The notes: a model not told the origin generated them from the letters alone. Positions 54,754 to 63,973 are shown, counted from the first letter of the stretch. The stretch is 64,000 nucleotides of DNA from Lysobacter arseniciresistens ZS79 (GCF_000768335.1 NZ_AVPT01000003.1:123416-187415); one strand, 5' to 3'. A program made the numbers and translations.

Positions 54754-55944
54754 ATGAGCACGACTCCGAACACCCCAGGCCAGAACGCCCCGAACTCTCC
54801 GACCGCCGCGGCGCCGGGCAGCATCGACTTCACCTCGTTCCTGAAGCTCATGGCGCACCAGAAGGCGTCCGACCTGTTCATCACTGCCGGCATGCCGCCG
54901 TCGATGAAGGTCAACGGCAAGCTGCAGCCGATCACGCAGAATCCGCTGACGCCGCAGCAGAGCCGCGACCTCGTGCTCAACGTGATGAACCCGATGCAGC
55001 GCGAGGAGTTCGAGAAGACCCACGAGGCCAACTTCGCGATCGGCGTCGCCGGCGTCGGCCGCTTCCGCGTGTCGTGCTTCTACCAGCGCAACCAGGTCGG
55101 CATGGTGCTGCGCCGGATCGAGACGAAAATCCCGACGATCGAGGAGCTCAACCTGCCCCCGGTGATCAAGACGCTGGCGATGACCAAGCGCGGCATCATC
55201 ATCTTCGTCGGCGCCACCGGTACGGGTAAATCGACCTCGCTGGCGGCGATGATCGGCTACCGCAACCAGAACTCGACCGGCCACATCATCACCATCGAGG
55301 ACCCGATCGAGTTCGTGCACAAGCACGAGGGCTGCATCATCACCCAGCGCGAGGTCGGCATCGACACCGACAGCTGGGAGGCCGCGCTGAAGAACACCCT
55401 GCGCCAGGCGCCGGACGTGATCATGATCGGCGAGGTGCGCACCCGCGAGGGCATGGACCACGCGATCGCCTTCGCCGAAACCGGCCACCTGGTGCTGTGC
55501 ACACTGCACGCCAACAACGCCAACCAGGCGATGGACCGCATCATCAACTTCTTCCCGGAAGACCGGCGCAACCAGTTGCTGATGGACCTGTCGCTGAACC
55601 TCAAGGGCGTGGTCGCGCAGCAGCTGGTGCCGACCCCGGACGGCAAGGGCCGGCGCGTCGCGATGGAGATCCTGCTCGGCACGCCGCTGGTGCAGGACTA
55701 CATCCGCGACGGCGAGATCCACAAGCTCAAGGAAGTGATGAAGGAATCCGTGCAGCTGGGCATGAAGACCTTCGACCAGGCCCTGTTCGAGCTGTACCAG
55801 GCCGGCGAGATCAGCTACGAGGACGCGCTGCGTTACGCCGACTCGCAGAACGAGGTGCGCCTGCGCATCAAGCTGGCCCAGGGTGGCGACGCGAAGACGC
55901 TGTCGGCCGGTCTGGACGGCGTCGAGGTGGCGGAGCTTCGCTGA
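54754..55944 (+). CDS. pilU: PilT-dependent retraction ATPase PilU
   Basis: 396 residues. It is a PilT paralogue that adds retraction force. A Pro/Thr-rich head of 22 residues precedes the conserved core (SDLFITAGMPPSMKVNGKL). Walker A is GATGTGKS (153-160), the Asp box IITIEDPIEFVHKHEG and His box TGHLVLCTLHANNANQA follow. The C-terminal tail (EISYEDALRYADSQNEVRLR) is PilU-specific. GAGAGGA at 54738-54744 sets the ATG 54754; the in-frame ATG 54724 is less likely. Confidence 0.96.
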   Translation: MSTTPNTPGQNAPNSPTAAAPGSIDFTSFLKLMAHQKASDLFITAGMPPSMKVNGKLQPITQNPLTPQQSRDLVLNVMNPMQREEFEKTHEANFAIGVAGVGRFRVSCFYQRNQVGMVLRRIETKIPTIEELNLPPVIKTLAMTKRGIIIFVGATGTGKSTSLAAMIGYRNQNSTGHIITIEDPIEFVHKHEGCIITQREVGIDTDSWEAALKNTLRQAPDVIMIGEVRTREGMDHAIAFAETGHLVLCTLHANNANQAMDRIINFFPEDRRNQLLMDLSLNLKGVVAQQLVPTPDGKGRRVAMEILLGTPLVQDYIRDGEIHKLKEVMKESVQLGMKTFDQALFELYQAGEISYEDALRYADSQNEVRLRIKLAQGGDAKTLSAGLDGVEVAELR

Positions 55945-55978
55945 GCGGCGGCTCCGTGGGCCGCGCCCGCGTCCGGCG

Positions 55979-57715
55979 TTACAGCCCCAGCACGTCCAGC
56001 CCCTGCTCGAACCGCACGTCGATCGGTATGCCCGCCGCGTCGAGCCGGCGCAGGTCGGCTTCCAGTTCCGGCTTCACCACGCCGAGGCTGTCGGTCATCC
56101 GCCGGGCCTCGGCATAGTCGCCGTCGCCCTGAACCGTGAGCAGCTTGGCGCTGAGCTTGTTCATAGCCTCGCGCATCGCCTCGAACTCGACCCGGTAGCG
56201 GCCGGTGGCCTCGTCGCGGGTGAAGGCGCCGGCATCGGCGAAGTAGTTGAAGCGCAGCATGTTGGCCTTGCCGTGGGCGTCGCTGGCGCCGAACCGCACC
56301 GAGCGCAGGATGCCGGCCAGGAAGGTCACGTAGCTGTCCATCAGGCGCTGGTCGGTGGAGGTGGCGACGTCGGGTTCGCCGGCCTCGCCGCCGTCCAGCT
56401 CGCCCTGCCGGCCGAGCGCGTCGACCATGTACAGCCCGAGGATGTCGGCCTTGCCCTCCTCGAAGCTCGACGCGTACTCCTTCAGCGCGTCGCTGACGGT
56501 GCCCTTGCCGTCGAGCGTGTTCTTGATGCCCAGCCCGTGGGCGACCTCGTGGAACATGGTGTTGCCGAAGAACGCGTCGAAGGTGACGTGCTCGAGCTGG
56601 TCCTCGGCGATCAGCACCTTCGCGATCGGCACCAGGATCCGGTCGAACTTGGCCTGCATGACGTTTTCCAGCTGCAGCCGGCGGGTGCCCTTGGCCAGCT
56701 GCACCACCTCGTCGTTGGGCAGGTTGATGGCGATGGTCTTGCCGCCGACGTTGGCGCTGCCGCCGTAGTAGACGGCCTGGTAGGCGCCGAGGTCGGCGTC
56801 GGAGCCGGGCGTCTCGGCCTTGTAGGCGTCGTCCACCGGCAGCCCCTTCTGCAGCGCCGGCAGGAATTCGGCGAAGCGCGCCAGCCGCTCGCTCCAGGCC
56901 TGGTCCTTGATCAGCACCAGGCCCTCGTAGGCGGCCTTGTAGCCGAACAGCTGGTCCTCGTAGGTCTCGATCGGGCCGATCACGATGTCGACCGGGTTGG
57001 TCTTCATCTCCATCCAGGCCATGTCGCTGGGCCGGAAGTCGTCGCTCAGCAGGGCATCGGCGCGCATGCGCAGGTAACCGGCGAAGCTCTCGTCGTCGCT
57101 GAGGTCGGCGGCCTCGCGCAGCAGCGTGGCGGCGCGCTCGAGGTCCCCGCGGTAGGCCTCGTGGTAGGGCACCGTCACAAGCACGCCGTTCTCGCGCCGC
57201 AGCAGGGTGTAGGCGGAGGTCTTGGCGGGCAGGTCGGCGGCCTCGAACGCGGCCTTGCTCATGTCGACCGGGTAGAACGTCCCGCCCGGCGGCCGCGGCT
57301 CGACGCCGTCGATGAACGGCGTGTCCTCGTTGAGCCGGTCCCACGGGCCGAAGTTGATCCGCACCAGCTCGCGGGTGGCGTCGTCCGGCGCGCGCTGCAG
57401 CAGTGCCTCGCGGTCGCCGTCCCACGACTGCCGCCACCAGAGGTCGTCCATCACCTGCGCGGCCTGGACCAGCGTGGCGATCATCCGCCGGCCGCGGGCG
57501 TCGAACGCAGAGAGGTCGGCGTCGAGCCGGACCACGGCGTAGTCGTCGGCGTGTTCGCGGGCGTAGGCGCCGGGGTCGGTGGGCGCCTGCGCGGCGTTGC
57601 CGGTCGATTCGGCGGGCGCCGGGGCCGGCGGCTGGCAGCCCGCGACCAGTGCCGCCGTGCAGGCCAGCAGGAGGGCGTGAAGGCGCGGACGGGCGTTCGG
57701 GCGGGTCGAAGGCAT
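55979..57715 (-). CDS. M49-like (dipeptidyl-peptidase III) zinc peptidase, lipoprotein
   Basis: 578 residues with lipobox VAGC (Cys27) and an Ala/Pro tether. The family M49 core shows the zinc site HEVAHG at 389-394 and the third-ligand motif EEGKAD (419-424), along with PGGTFYPVDMSKAAFEA and NLPNDEVV regions typical of bacterial DPP III homologues. Classical DPP III has HExxGH with an extra residue; this one has the five-residue HExxH form seen in some bacterial members. It should release dipeptides from short peptides in the periplasm. It converges with pilU across 34 bases. Confidence 0.88.
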   Translation of the reverse strand: MPSTRPNARPRLHALLLACTAALVAGCQPPAPAPAESTGNAAQAPTDPGAYAREHADDYAVVRLDADLSAFDARGRRMIATLVQAAQVMDDLWWRQSWDGDREALLQRAPDDATRELVRINFGPWDRLNEDTPFIDGVEPRPPGGTFYPVDMSKAAFEAADLPAKTSAYTLLRRENGVLVTVPYHEAYRGDLERAATLLREAADLSDDESFAGYLRMRADALLSDDFRPSDMAWMEMKTNPVDIVIGPIETYEDQLFGYKAAYEGLVLIKDQAWSERLARFAEFLPALQKGLPVDDAYKAETPGSDADLGAYQAVYYGGSANVGGKTIAINLPNDEVVQLAKGTRRLQLENVMQAKFDRILVPIAKVLIAEDQLEHVTFDAFFGNTMFHEVAHGLGIKNTLDGKGTVSDALKEYASSFEEGKADILGLYMVDALGRQGELDGGEAGEPDVATSTDQRLMDSYVTFLAGILRSVRFGASDAHGKANMLRFNYFADAGAFTRDEATGRYRVEFEAMREAMNKLSAKLLTVQGDGDYAEARRMTDSLGVVKPELEADLRRLDAAGIPIDVRFEQGLDVLGL

Positions 57716-57777
57716 CGCGGTCTCTCGGCGGGGCGTCGGGCGGAAGCCATCCTACGCCAGCGGCCCGGATGCGCGGA

Positions 57778-58170
57778 TCAGGCGGGGCAGGGCGACCCGG
57801 TGCGTTGCAGCAGGGCGCGGATGGTCGGCGGCATGCGGGCCAGCGCGTCCTTGCACACATAGGCATCGGCGCCGGCCATCAGCGCGGCCTCGGCGGTCAG
57901 CGACTCGACCGGCGCGCCCGAGCAGAACACGAACGGCACGCCCGGCGCCGCCGCACGGACCCGTTGCAGCGCCTCCACACCGTCGAAGCCGGGCAGGCCG
58001 AGGTCGGACACCACCAGGTCGTAGCCGCCCTCGACCAGCGCCGCCTGCAGGGTGGCCTCGCGGTCCACCCGCAGCCAGCTGGCCTCGATGCCCGCGTCCG
58101 CCAGCTCGATCGCCAGCAGCTCGGCGTCGTCGGCGGAGTCCTCGACCAGCAGGATCCTCAGCGCAGGCAC
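57778..58170 (-). CDS. Single-domain response regulator
   Basis: 130 residues, a bare receiver. The acidic pair is in ILLVEDSADD, the phospho-Asp in VVSDLGLPGFDG, the Thr/Ser switch in FCSGAPV and the Lys in YVCKD. There is no output domain. The start is GTG (58168-58170), 16 bases after the stop of the upstream receiver gene. It is third in a kinase-receiver-receiver operon and may act as a phosphate sink or relay. Confidence 0.9.
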   Translation of the reverse strand: MPALRILLVEDSADDAELLAIELADAGIEASWLRVDREATLQAALVEGGYDLVVSDLGLPGFDGVEALQRVRAAAPGVPFVFCSGAPVESLTAEAALMAGADAYVCKDALARMPPTIRALLQRTGSPCPA

Positions 58171-58186
58171 GGGCGGCTCCGCGGCG

Positions 58187-58627
58187 TCACTCGGCCGGCG
58201 CCTCGTTGAACACGGCCCAGAACTGCCCCAGCGTCTTGACCGCGCTGAAGAACTGGTCGACGTCGACCGGCTTGACCACGTAGGCGTTGACGCCCAGGTC
58301 CCAGCTGCGGGCGAGGTCGCTCTCCTCGCTGGACGAGGTCAGCATCACCACCGGGACGCGCCGCAGCGACTCGTCCTCGCGCATGCGCTGCAGTACTTCC
58401 AGGCCGTCCATGCGCGGCATCTTGATGTCCAGCAGCAGCACCGCCGGATTGCCCTCGGGGCGGTCGGCCCACGGGCCGCGGCGCAGCAGGTAGTCCATCG
58501 CCTCGACGCCGTCTTCGACGTGCACCACCGGGTTGACCAGGTGCGCCTCGCGCAGCGCGTCGAGCGCCATCTCGGCGTCGGCGGGGCTGTCTTCGGCCAG
58601 CAGGATGGTGCGGATGTTGCTGCTCAT
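58187..58627 (-). CDS. Single-domain response regulator, Rcp1-like
   Basis: 146 residues. It resembles the Rcp1 group found with phytochrome-like kinases: ILLAEDSPADAEMALDALRE, phospho-Asp in VLLLDIKMPRMDGLEVL, Thr in VVMLTSSSEESD and Lys in AYVVKPVD. There is no output domain. Its ATG overlaps the stop of the kinase gene by four bases, so kinase and receiver are made in step and are very probably partners. Confidence 0.93.
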   Translation of the reverse strand: MSSNIRTILLAEDSPADAEMALDALREAHLVNPVVHVEDGVEAMDYLLRRGPWADRPEGNPAVLLLDIKMPRMDGLEVLQRMREDESLRRVPVVMLTSSSEESDLARSWDLGVNAYVVKPVDVDQFFSAVKTLGQFWAVFNEAPAE

Positions 58628-60441
58628 GTGCGGGGTTCCTGCTTCTGGTTGGGGTCGAGCGTGGCGGGAAGGGTGAAGTGGAACGTCGCGCCGGCGTCGG
58701 GCTCGGCTTCGGCCCATATCTTGCCACCGTGGCGCATCAGCACGCGGCGGACGCTGGCCAGGCCGATGCCGGTGCCGGGGTACTCGGACGCCTTGTGCAT
58801 GCGCTGGAACACGCCGAACAGCTTGCCGGCGTACTGCATGTCGAAGCCGGCGCCGTTGTCGCGCACGCTGAAGTGGTGGCTGCCATCGTCCAGGCGTTGG
58901 TGCGAGACCTCGATCACCGCCGGGTCGCGGTTCGCGCTGTACTTGACCGCGTTGCCCAGCAGGTTGAGCCAGACCTGGCGCAGCATGTTCTCGTCGCCGA
59001 CCAGGATCGGCAGCGGCGCGATCCGCCACTCGATCCGGCGGCCGGGGCTGTCGGCCTCGGCGTTGGCGTCGAGGATCGCGCGGGTCTCGGCGGCCATCGA
59101 CTGCATGTCGACCGCCTGCAGCCGCATCGCGCTGCGGCCCAGCCGCGAGTAGACCAGCAGGTCGTCGATCAGGGTCGACATGCGGCGCGCGGAGCTGCCG
59201 ATCACGTCGATGTAGTGGCGCGACTTGTCGTCCGCGTTGTCGCCGAGGTGGCGGCCGAGCTTGTCGGCGAAACCGGCGACGTGCCGCAGCGGCGCGCGCA
59301 GGTCGTGCGAGACCGAGTAGCTGAAGGCCTCCAGCTCGCGGTTGACGTCCGACACCTGCTCGACCTTGCCCTCCAGCTGCTGGTTGAGCTCGCGGATGCG
59401 GTTCTCGGTCGCCTTGGCCGCGGTGATGTCGCTGATGGTGAGCAGCACCACCCGGTCGTCGCGGTCGGGCAGGGGCATCCGCCGGGCGTTGAGCAGCATC
59501 ACCCGCTCGCTGCCGTCGCGGGTGGTCTGGTGGTGTTCGTAGTCCCACAGCTCGCGGCCGCGCACGAGCACGTCGGTCAGCCGCTGCAGCACCGCGGCAT
59601 CGCTCCAGGCGCCGCCGCCGACCTCCGCCAGCGGCTGGCCCCGCAGGTCCTCGTCGCCGTCGCCGGCTGCGTCGCCGTAGAGTTCGGCGAAGGCGCGGTT
59701 GTGCATGATCACGTGGCGCCGCTCGTCGACAAGCGCGATCGGCTCGCGCACGGTCTGCAGCACCGACAGGGCGCGGGCGTTGGCCCGGCGCGAATCGCGC
59801 TCGCTTTCCAGCCGCCGGCGCGAGTGGCGCTGCGACAGCCAGACCACCAGCCCGAACAGCAGCAGCTGGGCGAACATCGTCGCCCACATCAGCCATTCCG
59901 CCTGCTGCCGCAGCCGGTCGGCGCGCGTGCGGCGGACCTTGAGCCGCTGCGACTCCTTGGCGAGGATCTGGTCGGTCAGTTCGCGGACCGGGTAGCGCAC
60001 GACGATCTCGCCGACCTCGGCCGGAATCCCGTCGGAGGTGTCGGCCAGCAGGTCGTCGACGAAGGCGGCGCGCCGCTCCAGCAGGCCCTTGAGCTCGCCC
60101 ACGCGCAGCTGCTGGTCGGGGTCGTCGCGGGTCAGCTCGGCCAGTGTCTTGAAGCCGGCGGGGATGCGGGCGGTGCTCTCTGCCAGGCGGGCGCGGATCA
60201 GCGGCGTGTTGATGCCCGACACCAGCGCGAGCAGGGCCGCCTCGTTGTTGCGGATGTCGTAGGTGAGCGCGTAGATCGTGGTTTCCACCCGGCGCGTGTG
60301 GTCCACCTGGAGCGCCGCCTCGGCGCTGTCGCCCAGCACATCGGCCAGGAACGCGAAGGGCAGCAGCACGATCGCGATGATCGTCACGCCCAGCGCGGGC
60401 AGGTGCCATCGTTCCCGATTGTCGACGCCGGTGTTCGGCAC
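58624..60441 (-). CDS. Membrane sensor histidine kinase (PAS, phytochrome-like kinase core)
   Basis: 605 residues. One helix near residues 15-37, a periplasmic CHASE3-like helical sensor (about 40-185, with [15 protein letters not shown]), and a second helix (about 187-207) precede a PAS domain ([20 protein letters not shown]), a coiled coil, then HisKA with H-box [15 protein letters not shown] and HATPase ([32 protein letters not shown]). The phospho-acceptor type matches kinases that signal to Rcp1-like receivers, one of which follows directly. The start is GTG (60439-60441) after GGGGAGG. The signal is unknown. Confidence 0.93.
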   Translation of the reverse strand: MPNTGVDNRERWHLPALGVTIIAIVLLPFAFLADVLGDSAEAALQVDHTRRVETTIYALTYDIRNNEAALLALVSGINTPLIRARLAESTARIPAGFKTLAELTRDDPDQQLRVGELKGLLERRAAFVDDLLADTSDGIPAEVGEIVVRYPVRELTDQILAKESQRLKVRRTRADRLRQQAEWLMWATMFAQLLLFGLVVWLSQRHSRRRLESERDSRRANARALSVLQTVREPIALVDERRHVIMHNRAFAELYGDAAGDGDEDLRGQPLAEVGGGAWSDAAVLQRLTDVLVRGRELWDYEHHQTTRDGSERVMLLNARRMPLPDRDDRVVLLTISDITAAKATENRIRELNQQLEGKVEQVSDVNRELEAFSYSVSHDLRAPLRHVAGFADKLGRHLGDNADDKSRHYIDVIGSSARRMSTLIDDLLVYSRLGRSAMRLQAVDMQSMAAETRAILDANAEADSPGRRIEWRIAPLPILVGDENMLRQVWLNLLGNAVKYSANRDPAVIEVSHQRLDDGSHHFSVRDNGAGFDMQYAGKLFGVFQRMHKASEYPGTGIGLASVRRVLMRHGGKIWAEAEPDAGATFHFTLPATLDPNQKQEPRT

Positions 60442-60569
60442 GGTGCCCGCCTCCCCTGGGAACCCGTGCAGTCGGATGGTTCCGGCCGATGATCATCTCC
60501 GCTCGCCAGCCCGCCCGCAACCGGCCGCCTGAACGGACCGCTCGCATGGCGCGGGCTAGAATGCCGCCC

Positions 60570-61136
60570 ATGAATCCGACCCCGACTCCGCTGGCCAACC
60601 AGTTGCTGATCGCGCTGCCGTCGCTCGCCGAGACCAACTTCTCGCGCAGCGTCGCGCTGATCTGCCAACACGACGAGGACGGCGCGATGGGCATCGTCGT
60701 CAACCGGCCGTCGGAGTACACCCTCGGCGAGGTGCTGGGGCAGATGGGCGTGGACGGCGGCAGCGACGCGATGAAGGCGCAGATTGTGCTGGCCGGCGGG
60801 CCGGTGCACCCGGAGCGTGGCTTCGTGCTGCACGACGGCGGCATGCAGTGGGACTCGACGCTGGCGATCACCGATTCGCTGTTCCTGACCACCTCGCGCG
60901 AGATCCTCGAGGCGATGGCGACCGGCGACGGCCCGGCCAACGCGATCGTCGCGCTCGGCTGCGCCGGCTGGGGCGCCGGCCAGCTGGAGCAGGAGCTGAC
61001 CGACAACGACTGGCTGACCGCGCCGGCCGACGCCGAGCTGCTGTTCGACCTGCCGCTGGATGCACGCTGGCAGGCCGCGGCGGGGCGCATCGGGGTCGAC
61101 TTCGCCCACCTGGCCGACTACTCCGGCCACGCATGA
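60570..61136 (+). CDS. yqgE: YqgE/AlgH family protein
   Basis: 188 residues, standard for the family: [20 protein letters not shown] at the start, [34 protein letters not shown] and [16 protein letters not shown]. AlgH in Pseudomonas was first linked to alginate control, but the biochemical role is unknown. TAGAAT at 60557-60562 is just eight bases before ATG 60570, which suggests a leaderless or near-leaderless transcript. It opens the yqgE-ruvX-pyrB operon; its stop overlaps ruvX (ATGA). Confidence 0.95.
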   Translation: MNPTPTPLANQLLIALPSLAETNFSRSVALICQHDEDGAMGIVVNRPSEYTLGEVLGQMGVDGGSDAMKAQIVLAGGPVHPERGFVLHDGGMQWDSTLAITDSLFLTTSREILEAMATGDGPANAIVALGCAGWGAGQLEQELTDNDWLTAPADAELLFDLPLDARWQAAAGRIGVDFAHLADYSGHA

Positions 61137-61645
61137 GCGCCATCGGCACCAGCGAGGGGTCGGGCATACGCCGCGACGGCACCGTGCTCGGCTTCGACGT
61201 CGGCGCGCGCCGCACCGGCGTCGCGGTCGGCAGCGCGTTCGGCCATGGCGCCCGCGCGCTGGCGGTGATCGACGTGCACGGCCACGGCCCCGACTGGGTG
61301 GCGCTGGACCGCCTGCTCAAGGAGTGGCGGCCCGACGGCCTGGTGGTCGGCGACCCGCTCACCCTCGACGACGGCGACCAGCCCGCCCGCGCGCGTGCCC
61401 ACGCTTTCGCCCGCGAACTGCGCCAGCGCTACCGGCTGCCGGTGGTGCTGGTGGACGAGCGCGCCAGCTCGATCGAAGCGGCGCAACGCTTCGCCGCGGA
61501 TCGCGCCAGCGGCCGCAAGCGCCGCCGCGATGCCGATGCGCTGGACGCCGTCGCCGCCGCGGTGATCGTCGAGCGCTGGCTGACCGCCCCCGACAACGCG
61601 GTCGACATCGACCGGCTCCCGCCACCCTCCATCACGCCCGCCTGA
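61133..61645 (+). CDS. ruvX: Holliday-junction resolvase-like RuvX/YqgF
   Basis: 170 residues with the RNase H-like fold. The first catalytic Asp is Asp22 in [14 protein letters not shown], the Glu is in [13 protein letters not shown] and the last Asp in [12 protein letters not shown]. The protein takes part in 16S rRNA 5'-end maturation and has been proposed as a junction resolvase. The ATG overlaps the yqgE stop, and pyrB starts nine bases after its stop codon. Confidence 0.95.
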   Translation: MSAIGTSEGSGIRRDGTVLGFDVGARRTGVAVGSAFGHGARALAVIDVHGHGPDWVALDRLLKEWRPDGLVVGDPLTLDDGDQPARARAHAFARELRQRYRLPVVLVDERASSIEAAQRFAADRASGRKRRRDADALDAVAAAVIVERWLTAPDNAVDIDRLPPPSITPA

Positions 61646-61653
61646 GCACCCGC

Positions 61654-62601
61654 ATGACCGCCGACAGTCCGACCCCTTCGCTCGCCCACCTGTTGACGCT
61701 TGAGGGCCTGCCGCGCGCGCAGCTGGAAGCGCTGCTCGACCGCGCCGCGCATTACGCCGACGGCCACGACGACCGCGCGGTGCTGGCGGGCACCGCGGTC
61801 TGCACGCTGTTCTTCGAACCCTCCACCCGGACCCGCCTGAGCTTCCAGCTGGCGGCCCAGCGGCTCGGCGCGGACGTACTCAACTTCGACGTCTCCACCT
61901 CGTCGACCCGCAAGGGCGAGACCGCGCGCGACACCCTGCGCACCATCGAGGCGATGGGCGTGCGCGGCTTCATCATCCGCCACCAGGACGACGGCGCCGT
62001 GGCTGCGCTGGCCGAGGCCGCCGCGCCCGGCACGGCGCTGGTCAACGCCGGCGACGGCCGCAGCGCCCACCCGACCCAGGGCCTGCTCGACATGCTGACC
62101 CTGCGCCAGGCCAAGGGCGCCGACTTCAGCGGGCTGAAGGTGCTGATCGTCGGCGACGTGAAGCACTCGCGGGTGGCGCGCTCCGACCTGCATGCGCTGC
62201 ACGCGCTCGGTACCGGCGAGGTCCGCGTCTGTGGCCCGCGCGCGCTGCTGCCCGACGACGCCACCCTCGACGGCTGCACCGTCAGCCAAGACCTCGACGC
62301 CGCGCTGGAAGGGGTCGACGCGATCATGATGCTGCGGCTGCAGCGCGAGCGGATGGACGAAGGGCTGGTTGCGTCGATCGACGAGTACCACCGCGACTAC
62401 GGCCTCGATGCCCGGCGCCTCGCGCGTGCGCGGCCGGACGCGTTGGTGATGCACCCCGGGCCGATCAACCGCGGCATCGAGATCACCGACGAGGTCGCCG
62501 ATGGCCCGCAGTCGCTGGTCCTGCGGCAGGTGAGCAACGGCGTCGCGGCGCGCATGGCCGTGCTGGAGGCGCTGCTGGGCGGCGGCCCGGCGCGGAGCTA
62601 G
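61654..62601 (+). CDS. pyrB: Aspartate carbamoyltransferase catalytic chain
   Basis: 315 residues. It catalyses the first committed step of pyrimidine synthesis. The carbamoyl-phosphate loop is FFEPSTRTRLSFQ (Ser57-Thr-Arg-Thr60); HPTQGLLDMLTL and MHPGPINRGIEI complete the site. Its short length and lack of a pyrI neighbour fit the Pseudomonas-type class, which often pairs with an inactive dihydroorotase (pyrC'), but no such gene follows here; the next is a convergent ligase. It is third in the yqgE-ruvX-pyrB operon. Confidence 0.96.
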   Translation: MTADSPTPSLAHLLTLEGLPRAQLEALLDRAAHYADGHDDRAVLAGTAVCTLFFEPSTRTRLSFQLAAQRLGADVLNFDVSTSSTRKGETARDTLRTIEAMGVRGFIIRHQDDGAVAALAEAAAPGTALVNAGDGRSAHPTQGLLDMLTLRQAKGADFSGLKVLIVGDVKHSRVARSDLHALHALGTGEVRVCGPRALLPDDATLDGCTVSQDLDAALEGVDAIMMLRLQRERMDEGLVASIDEYHRDYGLDARRLARARPDALVMHPGPINRGIEITDEVADGPQSLVLRQVSNGVAARMAVLEALLGGGPARS

Positions 62602-62615
62602 GCGCCAGACCGGTT

Positions 62616-63476
62616 TCAGCCTTCGGGGTCGGGCGGCGGAAACTCATGCCGTACCCGCAGGAACCGTGCAAACCGCGGCACGCCGTTGGTCGTCAGTCCG
62701 TTGTGGCGGTATGTCACCCACGCTCCCAGCGGCGGCGGGTCCGCGCGCTGCGCATCACTGAAACCGCTGCCGAGCCGGAACCGCAACCCGTCCGGCCGCT
62801 CGACCACCAGCGCCCCGAGCATGCCGGTGTACTTGCCGGTGCCCGCCGTATGCCCTACCACGCGCGCTTCGGCATCGTCGTAGGGTTTGTATTTCAGCAG
62901 CCACTCGCTGCGGCCGGCGCCGTAACGCGCGTCGCGATGGTGCAGCATCAATCCCTCACCGCCGGCGGTGACGACAGCGTCGAACATGCGGTCCAGCGCC
63001 GCGGCATCCGCGACCCGGTACTGCTTTACCGGCTGCAGCCACGGCACCGCGGCCTTGCCCAGCAATGACCGCATCGCCTCGACGCGCGCGCCGAAACGGC
63101 CGCCATGCGCCGGCAGGTCGAACACCATGAAGCGCAGGCCGCGCCAGGCCGGGGCGTCCGGAGTACCGAGCCGGACCAGCACGCTCACGTCCTCGAACCG
63201 GCCCCGCCCGAGCCACAGTTCGCCGTCCATCGGCGTCGCGGGCCAGCCTTTGGTGAACCACGCCGGCGCGGCTATCGGCTGCCCGCCGCGCGTCCACAGG
63301 CGCTGCCCGTCCCAGCGCCCGCGCACGCCGTCGAGCTTCTCGCTGACCCAGTACTCGTCGACCGCGATCCCGGCCTCGTAGGTACTCGCGAGCATCACCC
63401 GCGGCGGCGTGGCGGCCACGCAGACCGCCGGGACGACGGCGAGGCAGAGTGACAGCAGGAGTTTCGGGAGCGACAT
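62616..63476 (-). CDS. Periplasmic ATP-dependent DNA ligase (LigE type)
   Basis: 286 residues. A signal peptide (LLLSLCLAVVPAVCVAA) is followed by the nucleotidyltransferase core: catalytic Lys47 in SEKLDGVRGRW, MDGELWLGRGRFE, FMVFDLPAH, EGLMLHH and LLKYKPYDD motifs in order, then an OB domain with LGSGFSDAQRADPP. Minimal exported ligases of this kind (Haemophilus, Vibrio, Neisseria) are thought to repair incoming DNA in the periplasm during uptake. The ATG at 63474-63476 gives the signal. It borders the integron cassette region. A cytosolic alternative is unlikely because the leader is so clear. Confidence 0.9.
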   Translation of the reverse strand: MSLPKLLLSLCLAVVPAVCVAATPPRVMLASTYEAGIAVDEYWVSEKLDGVRGRWDGQRLWTRGGQPIAAPAWFTKGWPATPMDGELWLGRGRFEDVSVLVRLGTPDAPAWRGLRFMVFDLPAHGGRFGARVEAMRSLLGKAAVPWLQPVKQYRVADAAALDRMFDAVVTAGGEGLMLHHRDARYGAGRSEWLLKYKPYDDAEARVVGHTAGTGKYTGMLGALVVERPDGLRFRLGSGFSDAQRADPPPLGAWVTYRHNGLTTNGVPRFARFLRVRHEFPPPDPEG

Positions 63477-63669
63477 GGCCTCGTCCTTGAGGGATGCGCG
63501 CGGGAAGGAGAGGGCGTCGCGGCATCGACAGGGAGAGCCTGTCACGTCGCCATAGCGGAAGGGATCATCCTGTGTCCGGGCGCGGGGTCGGAATAATCCG
63601 GTGCGCCGCCAGGGGGGGGCGATCAGTTCCGGGGATCAGTGCGCCAGGTACGAGCCGGGGGGGGCATTG

Positions 63670-63729
63670 GTCCAACACTAGAATCAAGGCGAGCCGCGAA
63701 GCGGCCGCGGTTTGGATGATCTGTTAGAC
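63670..63729 (-). other. attC-like integron recombination site (complete)
   Basis: Read on the minus strand, a 60-base site starts with GTCTAAC (63729-63723, RYYYAAC box) and ends with GTTGGAC (63676-63670, GTTRRRY box). Between them the sequence folds back imperfectly around a tip hairpin, GCCGC-TTC-GCGGC (63705-63693). The length, box consensus and fold are those of short attC sites common in Xanthomonads. It lies directly after the stop codon of the cassette gene, as expected. Confidence 0.85.
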
Positions 63730-63973
63730 CTGCGGCCGGCCACCACTACCTATTCTTTCTGTAGAGATGAACAGCGATAACAGCTGCTACTCCAACCGAA
63801 ATAGATAGCGCAGCAAGAGAGTTAAATCCATTCTTCAGCAGGTAGTGGACGATTCCGCGCTCTTGGCCAACACGCAGATAAGTTGTCCAAGAGAAGAAGC
63901 CCAAAACTACGAGAACGAGACCCGCTCGTCTCCACTGTGCTTGATGCTTCATGGCCTCTCCACGACGGTCTAA
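63676..63973 (-). mobile_element. Integron gene cassette, last of an array running off the window
   Basis: On the minus strand the unit runs from the cleavage point in GTTAGAC (63974-63968) through a short leader and gene to the attC at 63729-63670, giving 298 bases. It is clearly AT-richer than the flanking core genome. Gene orientation and one-gene-one-attC structure are standard. The flanking ligE side has no further attC, so this is the array's distal end; any integrase would lie beyond base 64000. Confidence 0.8.
63746..63952 (-). CDS. Small two-helix membrane protein encoded in the cassette
   Basis: 68 residues. Two hydrophobic stretches, AGLVLVVLGFFSWTTYL (about 10-26) and LAALSISVGVAAVIAVHLY (about 47-65), are joined by a polar loop (RVGQERGIVHYLLKNG), and both ends are basic (MKHQAQWRR and RKNR). 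GGAGAGG lies six bases before the ATG at 63950-63952. The codon use (AGA, AAT, ATA) is foreign to the neighbouring genes, as usual for cassettes. No family was recognised; a small membrane-active role is possible, but a function cannot be assigned. Confidence 0.82.
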   Translation of the reverse strand: MKHQAQWRRAGLVLVVLGFFSWTTYLRVGQERGIVHYLLKNGFNSLAALSISVGVAAVIAVHLYRKNR

